Source of the DNA: CAWCTB01 sp963798275
GTDB taxonomy: Bacteria > Acidobacteriota > Terriglobia > Terriglobales > Acidobacteriaceae
Length of the DNA stretch: 64,000 nucleotides
Direction of reading: 5' to 3'
Assembly: GCA_963798275.1 (NCBI GenBank)
Contig: CAWCTB010000024.1
Coordinates: 155,708 to 219,707 of the forward strand
The notes below the pieces were generated by a model. That model had not been told where the DNA came from. It did no database searches and worked only from the letters and a program-made list of their open reading frames with translations. The position numbers and the translations under genes were made by a program. Positions 57,857 to 64,000 of the stretch are shown one piece after another. The first letter of the stretch is position 1, and every line of letters begins with the position of its first letter.

Positions 57857-59603
57857 CTATCGCTTGGAGGCCTTCGCGACGGCCTTCTTAGCAACTTTCT
57901 TAGGTGCGGCCTTCTTCGCTGCGGGCTTTTTCGGCACGACCCCCTTCGCAACGACCTTCCTGGGGGCGATAGCAGGCTTGGAAGGCGTAGCGGACGCGGC
58001 CTTGTGAGGTGGATGCGAATTGTTGCCCTCACTGGACTTCGCGGTTTCCTCTGTTGGCTCTTCCGTCAGCCGACGCTCCAGCGCCTTGGTCACCACATAG
58101 GCCATCTCCGCCACCGGCGCAGGTTTGCCGGTCCAGATTTCGAACTGTCTTGCGCCCTGCTGCACAAACATCTCGAGTCCCGGAATCACATGCAGGTTCT
58201 TCTCCCGTGCCATCCGAATGAGCTTGGTTTCAGCGGGCGCATAGACCAGGTCGAATACGTATTGCGCGTTGAGTTCCTTTTCTTCCAGCGGCGACTGCCG
58301 TCCATTGCCCATTCCAACCGGCGTGGCGTTAATGATCACGTCAAAGCTCAACTTGGGCAGCTCGGTGCGCTTCAGGTATTTGACCTTGGCCTGGCGGGCC
58401 AGCGCCTGTGCCATGCTCCGCCGTTCGGTTGACGATGAACACCTCGGCGCCTTGGGCTTTCAGTCCAAAAGCGGCCGCGCGTGCCGCCCCACCTGCGCCC
58501 ACCACCAGGATTCGCTTTCCTTCGAGGTGCATGCGCTGCGTGAGCGGAGTCACGACGCCGGCAACATCGGTGTTGAAGCCATATAGCTTTCCGTCCTGGC
58601 TGCGAACGATTGTGTTGCAGGCGCCGATCTGGCGGGTAAGCGCATCGGAATTCGAAAGCGCAGCCACAATGTCCTGCTTGTACGGCATGGTGATGCTGAG
58701 CCCGCGAATCGGGATATCGTTCACGCAGGCGAGCAGGTCCTTAAGACTCCTGGCGTGCAGCGCCAGATACACCGCGTTTACCGTTTCCCGGCGGAAGGCG
58801 GCGTTCATCATCACTGGCGACAGCGAATGAACAACCGGATCGGCGGCCACTCCGTAAACCTGGGTGGCGGCATCCACCATTCCGATGCGGTAGGTATCGC
58901 GCAATTCGCTGGCCGTGACCTGTCCCGGCGCAGTTTCCTCGCCGCGGGTGGCAGCGGCAAACGTAAATATGCTGCCGGCCCGCACTCCCAGGACCCGGCT
59001 GATGATTCCCTGCTCGCCCATGCAAAGGCCCACCATGTCGTGGTGGCCGGAGTGCGCCTGCAGGAACTTCATCATGGTCACGTTGTCGTACAGGTTGGTG
59101 GCCGTCGATACTACCTTGTAGAAGTCGGCCGGGGTTTCGATCATCGAGGAGAACTGTTCTTCCAGTCGCTTGGTCGACTTAAAATCGTGGAAGGAGAGAA
59201 TCACGCCGACCCGGTTTTTCAGCTCGACGAGTTGTTCCGGCTTCAGGGACTCGACGCTTTGCATTTCGATGTCGACAAGTTGAAAACCGGCGTCCGCCGA
59301 CTTGAGTAAGATGTCGAGTTGGGCTTGCGCCGACCCTTTGAACTTGCCGCCGTTTACCGCTCTACGGCAGGTGGCGATGACCGTCGCTTCAGGATGCAGG
59401 TCCAGGAAATTCTTCAGTTTCGGTAGTGCCGCAGCCGGCTGGCTGAGGTAGTCTAACCTGAACTCAAGAAATGGGTTATCCCTAACCAGGGACTCCGCAC
59501 GATCGAGCATCACCGAGGGGTCGGAGCCCACCACCGCGACGCACACGCGGGGTAGCCGGAAGCGCTGGATACGGGATGCGTAAGTAGTTGAAGATGCGCG
59601 CAT
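57857..59603 (-). CDS. aroDE: Bifunctional 3-dehydroquinate dehydratase / shikimate dehydrogenase with Lys/Ala tail (frameshifted)
   Basis: About 582 residues carrying two consecutive shikimate-pathway steps. Residues about 18-245 are a type I dehydroquinase (Ser-Phe-His-Asp-Phe, then Tyr-Lys-Val-Val-Ser-Thr-Ala with the Schiff-base Lys). Residues about 250-520 are shikimate dehydrogenase (His-Ser-Leu-Ser-Pro, Met-Pro-Tyr-Lys, Gly-Phe-Asn-Thr-Asp, Gly-Ala-Gly-Gly-Ala-Ala-Arg-Ala). An extra G near 58424 breaks the frame after Val-Asn-Arg-Thr. The C-terminus ends in about 45 residues rich in Lys, Ala and Pro, with repeats of Lys-Lys-Ala type resembling histone H1 tails. The start may be ATG 59603 or 59633. 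It is divergent from xseA. Confidence 0.9.
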
Positions 59604-59718
59604 GGAAGCGTCCCGATGGTACAGATGCATCACGAATGTTGCAACTACCTTGTTGATGTGATTTTGAATTACCCTCGCATTATCGCCTGAAATTGTTCGG
59701 CGAAAGACCTTGAGTCAT

Positions 59719-61170
59719 ATGTCTGAAAGCGAACAGCTCGGCCTGGCTTTCGCCGCTCCCCAGCGCAAAGTACTGCCCGTCGGGGAGCTGATGGCTGCGG
59801 TTCGCACGCAGGTAGAGCGTTCTTTTACAGATATTTACGTCGAGGGCGAGATCTCCAACTGGCGTCCGGCAGGGTCTGGTCATCTGTACTTCACCCTGAA
59901 GGACAGCTCCGCCCAACTGCGAGTAGTGATGTGGCGGAGCCAGGCGAAGTTGCTTCGTTTCCGGCCGGAAAATGGCATGCAGGTTATCGCCCGGGGACGC
60001 GTCACCGTCTACGACGAACGGGGCGACCTGCAGTTTCAGGCCGAAACTCTCGAACCCAAGGGCGCGGGTGCGCTGCAAGCGGCTTTTGAGCAACTGAAAG
60101 CCAAGCTGGCGGCTGAGGGGCTGTTCTCCGCCGACCGCAAGAAACCGATACCTGCCCTGCCCAGGCGCATAGGGATCGTCACCTCGCCGCGGGGCGCGGC
60201 TTTGCAGGACGTCCTCAACATCCTGCGCAGGCGTCATGAGAGTGTAGGCATCTTGATCTATCCGGCCCAGGTTCAGGGAGAGACTGCCGCCGCCGAAGTG
60301 AACGCTGGGGTGCGTTTCTTTAATCGTGAGGGGACGGTCGACGTCATTCTTATTGCGCGCGGAGGCGGTTCGTTTGAAGACCTCTTCGCCTTCAACGACG
60401 AAACCCTGGCCCGGACCGTAGCGGCCTCCAGGATCCCGGTGATCTCGGCGGTTGGTCACGAGACGGATTTCACCATCTGCGATTTTGTCGCGGACCGCCG
60501 CGCCGCCACGCCTTCGGAAGCCGCGGAACTGGTCATCCATTCCAAGCAGGAACTTGCCGACCGGCTGCTGACCCTGCACAAGCGAATCGGCCAGGCGATG
60601 AAGTACAAGCTGCTGCGGGCCCATAATGCACTGTCTGGATTGGCGCAGCGTCCCGGCTTCGCGCGGATGCCGGATTCCATCGCGCGGCGGCAACAGCGCG
60701 TGGACGAACTTGTCCATCGCATCGCCCAGGCCCAGCATCGCAACCTCAAAGCCACGTCCCGCAGTATCGAGATGCTGGACTCGCGGCTTCGCCACCAGGA
60801 TCTCCGGGTGCGTCTGGGCGGGATGCGCCGGCAACTGGAGTCGCTGGAGTCGGCTTTGCGCAACGCGATGGGCGGCATGATCGGCCGGCACAAGTCCCGT
60901 GTTGAAGCTGACCGTCTGGCGGTGCGGCGCTCCGCCCATACGATTTTGCTGCGCCGCCGCTCGCGATGGAGCACCCTGGACGGCAGCCTGAGGGCACTTT
61001 CGCCCCTCGCGATCTTAGGGCGTGGGTACGCCTTGGTCTTCGACGCCAGCGGTCAAATCGTCAAACGCTCTTCCCAACTTGCGCCCGGAGATCGGGTACG
61101 CGCGCGCTTGAGTCAGGGCGAGTTCAGCGCCGACGTCCGTGAGGTAAAGCCAGAGTCCCAGTCGGACTAG
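59719..61170 (+). CDS. xseA: Exodeoxyribonuclease VII large subunit
   Basis: A 483-residue protein. The N-terminal OB-fold (about residues 20-125) has Glu-Gly-Glu-Ile-Ser-Asn-Trp and Gly-His-Leu-Tyr-Phe-Thr-Leu-Lys-Asp. The catalytic domain has Ile-Gly-Ile-Val-Thr-Ser-Pro-Arg-Gly-Ala-Ala, Ile-Ala-Arg-Gly-Gly-Gly-Ser-Phe-Glu-Asp-Leu and Gly-His-Glu-Thr-Asp-Phe-Thr. With XseB it degrades single-stranded DNA from both ends in repair. ATG 59719 is taken; TTG 59710 is an alternative. No xseB is in the window. Confidence 0.95.
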   Translation: MSESEQLGLAFAAPQRKVLPVGELMAAVRTQVERSFTDIYVEGEISNWRPAGSGHLYFTLKDSSAQLRVVMWRSQAKLLRFRPENGMQVIARGRVTVYDERGDLQFQAETLEPKGAGALQAAFEQLKAKLAAEGLFSADRKKPIPALPRRIGIVTSPRGAALQDVLNILRRRHESVGILIYPAQVQGETAAAEVNAGVRFFNREGTVDVILIARGGGSFEDLFAFNDETLARTVAASRIPVISAVGHETDFTICDFVADRRAATPSEAAELVIHSKQELADRLLTLHKRIGQAMKYKLLRAHNALSGLAQRPGFARMPDSIARRQQRVDELVHRIAQAQHRNLKATSRSIEMLDSRLRHQDLRVRLGGMRRQLESLESALRNAMGGMIGRHKSRVEADRLAVRRSAHTILLRRRSRWSTLDGSLRALSPLAILGRGYALVFDASGQIVKRSSQLAPGDRVRARLSQGEFSADVREVKPESQSD

Positions 61171-61260
61171 GCGGTTCATCGCTGTTCGTCAAAGTGTCTT
61201 GACTCCGCTGCATTAGAATAAAGATGCTCGCCGCTTATTCCTCGGATAGAAGGAACTAGT

Positions 61261-62136
61261 TTGCTTCAAAGACTCAGTCACGCATCGCAGATGTCGATCG
61301 CCTCCGTGATCGACATCTTGATCGTTGCGTTCCTGATCTACGAGTTTCTGAAGCTGATCAAGGGAACGCGCGCCATCCCCATGCTGATTGGCGTTGTCGC
61401 GCTGGCAGTCGCTTTCTATGTCGCGCACTTCGAGCCGCTCAAAACCGTTGACTGGCTCATGACCACGCTGCTTCCCTACGCGATCTTCGCCCTGATCGTG
61501 GTGTTCGGCGCGGAAATCCGGCATGTGCTGGCCCGGTTGGGCCGACGCCTGACGGCGGGACGCATCGGAGGCGGAAGCGGCAGCGACAACTATGAAGACA
61601 TCGTTCTGGCCGCCGCGCGATTTTCCGAGGACGCCACCGGCGCTCTGATCGTCATTGAACGGGAGATCGGCCTGCGCACCTATATCGAGAGCGGCGTGCC
61701 GCTGGACGCCAATCTCAGCTTCGACCTGCTCATCACCATCTTTCGTCCCAGCGCGCCGTTGCACGACGGCGCGGTGATCGTGCAGAAAGACAAGATCGCA
61801 GCGGCTGCTTGTTTCCTCCCTCTGTCGATGAACCCCGTGCTCTCCAACCAGATGGGGACGCGGCATCGCGCCGCCATCGGAGTCACGGAAGAGTCGGATG
61901 CGATCTCCGTCGTGGTCTCGGAGGAAACCGGAGCGATCAGCCTGGCAGTCGGTGGGACCATCGAACGTAACCTTCGTCCCGACGATCTTCGCGAACGCTT
62001 GAGCCAACTGCTGAGCCGATACGTTCCCCAAGCTGCACTGCCGACCCTGATCTCCGACCAGCCCATTGCGGGCGAGGAGCAGGAATTCGAGCCATTCGCC
62101 TCGGAGCGAGACACGCGGGAAGGGACGGAACGCTGA
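61261..62136 (+). CDS. cdaA: Diadenylate cyclase CdaA
   Basis: A 291-residue membrane enzyme that makes c-di-AMP from two ATP. Three membrane helices (about residues 12-32, 40-56, 66-86) precede the DAC domain, which shows Leu-His-Asp-Gly-Ala (169-171) and Gly-Thr-Arg-His-Arg-Ala-Ala (201-205), the catalytic and ATP-binding motifs. The start is TTG 61261 with GGAA upstream. It heads the standard cdaA-cdaR-glmM arrangement, which links c-di-AMP synthesis to cell-wall precursor supply. Confidence 0.94.
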   Translation: MLQRLSHASQMSIASVIDILIVAFLIYEFLKLIKGTRAIPMLIGVVALAVAFYVAHFEPLKTVDWLMTTLLPYAIFALIVVFGAEIRHVLARLGRRLTAGRIGGGSGSDNYEDIVLAAARFSEDATGALIVIEREIGLRTYIESGVPLDANLSFDLLITIFRPSAPLHDGAVIVQKDKIAAAACFLPLSMNPVLSNQMGTRHRAAIGVTEESDAISVVVSEETGAISLAVGGTIERNLRPDDLRERLSQLLSRYVPQAALPTLISDQPIAGEEQEFEPFASERDTREGTER

Positions 62137-62139
62137 GCC

Positions 62140-62811
62140 ATGCGCGAATTCCTTCGCAAGTACGTCTTTCAGAACATCTGGCTCAAGCTCATCTCGCTGG
62201 GTCTCGCCGTCTTGCTGTGGTGGGCCGTAGGCCACGATCCTATCGTGGAGACCGTAATCGCTGCTCCAATCGAATTTCACAACGCGCCCGAGAACCTGGA
62301 GATGAACTCGGACACTTCCACCGAGGTCAAGGTGCGAGTGAGTGGACCGGAGCGCACGATTCGCGGCCTGAGCCCCTCGGAGGTGCACGCGGTTGTCGAT
62401 CTGGAAGGAGTCCATCCCGGGGAACGCACCTTCGATCTCACCAGCAAGCAAATCCGCGTGCCGCGCGAGCTTCAGGTGGTGCAGATCGACCCGTCCCAGG
62501 TACACATCACTTTCGATCGCAGCACAACCCGGACCGTCGAGGTGCGGCCCCGCGTGATTGGTTCGTTCGCCGGCGGCTATCGTCTGGCAAAGGTGCAGGC
62601 AGACCCAGCCACCATCGTCGTGGTGGGACCGGCCAGGCGGGTCGATGCTATCGACAACGCCATAACCGATCCGGTGGATGCAACCGGGGTGGTCGGTTCC
62701 GCTACCTTTACCACTCACGCCTACGTTACCGACCCCCTGGTGCGGGTGCAGAAGCCCGTTCCGATTCACGTCACTATCACCACCGAGAAAACAGGAGCAG
62801 CCCAGCATTGA
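62140..62811 (+). CDS. cdaR: CdaA regulatory protein CdaR (YbbR-like)
   Basis: A 223-residue protein with one N-terminal membrane helix (about residues 13-31) and two YbbR-like beta domains outside the membrane (Val-Arg-Val-Ser-Gly-Pro-Glu and Val-Val-Val-Gly-Pro-Ala-Arg-Arg-Val). In Firmicutes CdaR binds CdaA and adjusts its activity. It starts three bases after the cdaA stop and overlaps glmM by four (TTGA), so the three genes form one operon. Family members often have three or four YbbR repeats; this one is short. Confidence 0.9.
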   Translation: MREFLRKYVFQNIWLKLISLGLAVLLWWAVGHDPIVETVIAAPIEFHNAPENLEMNSDTSTEVKVRVSGPERTIRGLSPSEVHAVVDLEGVHPGERTFDLTSKQIRVPRELQVVQIDPSQVHITFDRSTTRTVEVRPRVIGSFAGGYRLAKVQADPATIVVVGPARRVDAIDNAITDPVDATGVVGSATFTTHAYVTDPLVRVQKPVPIHVTITTEKTGAAQH

Positions 62812-64000
62812 GCACCGCTTCGCAACCTCGCATACGGCAATTATTTGGAACAGATGGAATCCGCGGCATTGCGGGTGAGTACCCGTTGGACCGTCGCACG
62901 CTGTACGCCATTGGACGGGCGCTGGGCCAGCGTCTTGCGGAACGCGGCGAAGCCCAAGTAATCATTGGGCAGGACACGCGCGAGTCCAGCGCCTGGATCA
63001 GCTCCGTGCTGGCGGCAGGGCTGAATGCCTCGCAGGTGAAGGCGGCCAGTGCAGGCGTGATCACCACGCCGGGAATCGCTTATCTGGTGCGCGCCAACCA
63101 GTTGGCGGCGGGCATCGTGATCTCCGCCTCGCACAATCCGTGGAAGGACAACGGCATTAAGGTGTTCGGCGCCGACGGATACAAGTTGTCAGACGATTTG
63201 GAGCACGAAATCGAGGCCGACATCTTCGCTCACCTGGAACAACTGGCAGTGGGAGCCGAACATGCCGGCGAGAGTTACGAGATGCTGCCCGGCGATGCCG
63301 ATCTCCGCCAGCGATATGCCGACTGGCTCACCACTCTGATGGGGCCGACGGACTTCAGCCGTTACGCGTGCTGGTGGACTGCGCTAACGGCGCGGCGTAC
63401 TCCGTAGCTCCGCTGATTTTTGCGGAATGTGGCATCACGGCCGACTTTCTGCATATCAATCCCACCGGCCGCAACATCAATGCCAATTGCGGAGCCTTGC
63501 ATCCCGAACACGTGGCGGAAGCGGTCGCCGCCTCCAACGGCAAGTACGACATTGGCATCACCTTCGACGGCGACGCGGACCGCGCCATGTTCTCCGACGC
63601 GCACGGCCGGGTAGTGAACGGCGATGGCGTGCTGCTGCTGGCCGCTCGCGACATGCAGGCGCACGTAAAGCTGCACAACAACACCGTGGTTGCAACGACC
63701 ATGTCGAATATGGGACTGGAAGCGGCGCTCAAATGCAGCGGCATCCGCATGCTGCGCGCTCCCGTCGGCGACAAGTATGTGCTGGAGGAGATGCTCAAGA
63801 CCGGAGCCACGTTGGGCGGCGAACAATCCGGACACATCCTCTTTCGCGACATGGATACAACAACCGGCGACGGTATCTTGACTTCGCTGCGCGTGCTGGA
63901 GGTGATGTCGCGCACAGGCAAGACGCTGGCTGAGCTGGTCGCCGACATGAAGGTCTTCCCGCAGGAGATCAAGAACGTGCACGTCCGCGAGAAGATTCCG
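62808..64000 (+). CDS. glmM: Phosphoglucosamine mutase GlmM (partial at window end, frameshifted)
   Basis: It converts glucosamine-6-phosphate to glucosamine-1-phosphate for peptidoglycan and lipopolysaccharide. The start is TTG 62808, overlapping the cdaR stop. Visible are Leu-Phe-Gly-Thr-Asp-Gly-Ile-Arg-Gly, the phosphoserine loop Ile-Ser-Ala-Ser-His-Asn-Pro, and the metal loop Thr-Phe-Asp-Gly-Asp-Ala-Asp-Arg. Near 63362 a base seems missing (GTTA for GTTTA), breaking the frame between Asp-Phe-Ser-Arg and Leu-Arg-Val-Leu-Val-Asp-Cys. The sugar-binding Gly-Gly-Glu-Gln-Ser-Gly-His is present near the window end, where the gene is cut. Confidence 0.93.

Noticed and set aside
61213..62808. 531-codon minus-strand frame opposite cdaA and cdaR
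   Set aside because: It spans two well-recognised genes on the other strand and has shadow-type composition.

Overview
The window reads like a 64 kb contig from a GC-rich member of the Acidobacteriota (Terriglobia-like). This is inferred from gene content, not from a marker gene. The signs are a large orphan MacB/FtsX-type permease of the acidobacterial type, a Ser/Thr kinase fused to a TolB/WD40-like propeller, secreted DUF5818-type and Cna-B-like proteins, TMTC-like and GT39-like membrane glycosyltransferases, two sigma-54 response regulators, and many intergenic palindromes with a GGCTTCAGCC core. No rRNA operon, CRISPR array, prophage or intact transposase was seen. One tRNA-Arg(TCT) is present.

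Layout. 0-2 kb: a frameshifted PD-(D/E)XK-like gene, then a gene-free stretch full of nested repeats. 2-9 kb: sugar MFS permease, secreted GH47 mannosidase overlapping CutC, membrane dipeptidase, AidB-like acyl-CoA dehydrogenase. 9-15.3 kb: kinase-propeller, M61 aminopeptidase, DUF2127 protein. 15.5-22.1 kb: an aerobic benzoyl-CoA (box) locus with boxB, boxC, a BoxR-type regulator fused to a shikimate-kinase fold, a flavodoxin, an alpha/beta hydrolase and a hotdog thioesterase. 22-30 kb: K+ channel, proC, secreted proteins, M28B peptidase, LytS/LytT-type two-component pair. 30-37 kb: RNase T2, GT39-like protein, PEP-CTERM protein, tRNA-Arg, TMTC-like TPR protein. 37-44 kb: adenylate kinase, outer-membrane barrel, Mo-pterin regulator, and a Tat-exported three-subunit molybdenum hydroxylase with a Cys-rich small protein and a cytochrome c. 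44.5-57 kb: hemA, TPR protein, ADOP permease, NtrC-type regulator, AsmA-like protein, DksA/TraR protein, second NtrC-type regulator, orphan GvpL/F protein. 57.8-64 kb: aroDE fusion with a Lys/Ala tail, xseA, and the cdaA-cdaR-glmM operon, with glmM cut by the window end.

How genes work together. The box locus is the most coherent system. BoxR should repress boxCB, and probably its own promoter and the divergent flavodoxin-hydrolase pair, until benzoyl-CoA appears. The octamer TGCATTAT occurs three times around these promoters; at boxC it overlaps a perfect TATAAT -10 box, forming TGCA-N6-TGCA. No boxA reductase or boxD dehydrogenase is present, so the flavodoxin is a candidate alternative electron carrier for BoxB. 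The second coherent system is the periplasmic Mo hydroxylase with its cytochrome c and a nearby HTH-Mop regulator.

Sequence quality caveat. About a dozen otherwise well-conserved genes carry a single one-base shift, usually a duplicated base, and the Mo-hydroxylase operon carries a dense cluster of them. Family-level conservation continues across every shift I followed, so I treat these as probable sequencing or assembly indels and annotate whole genes across them.
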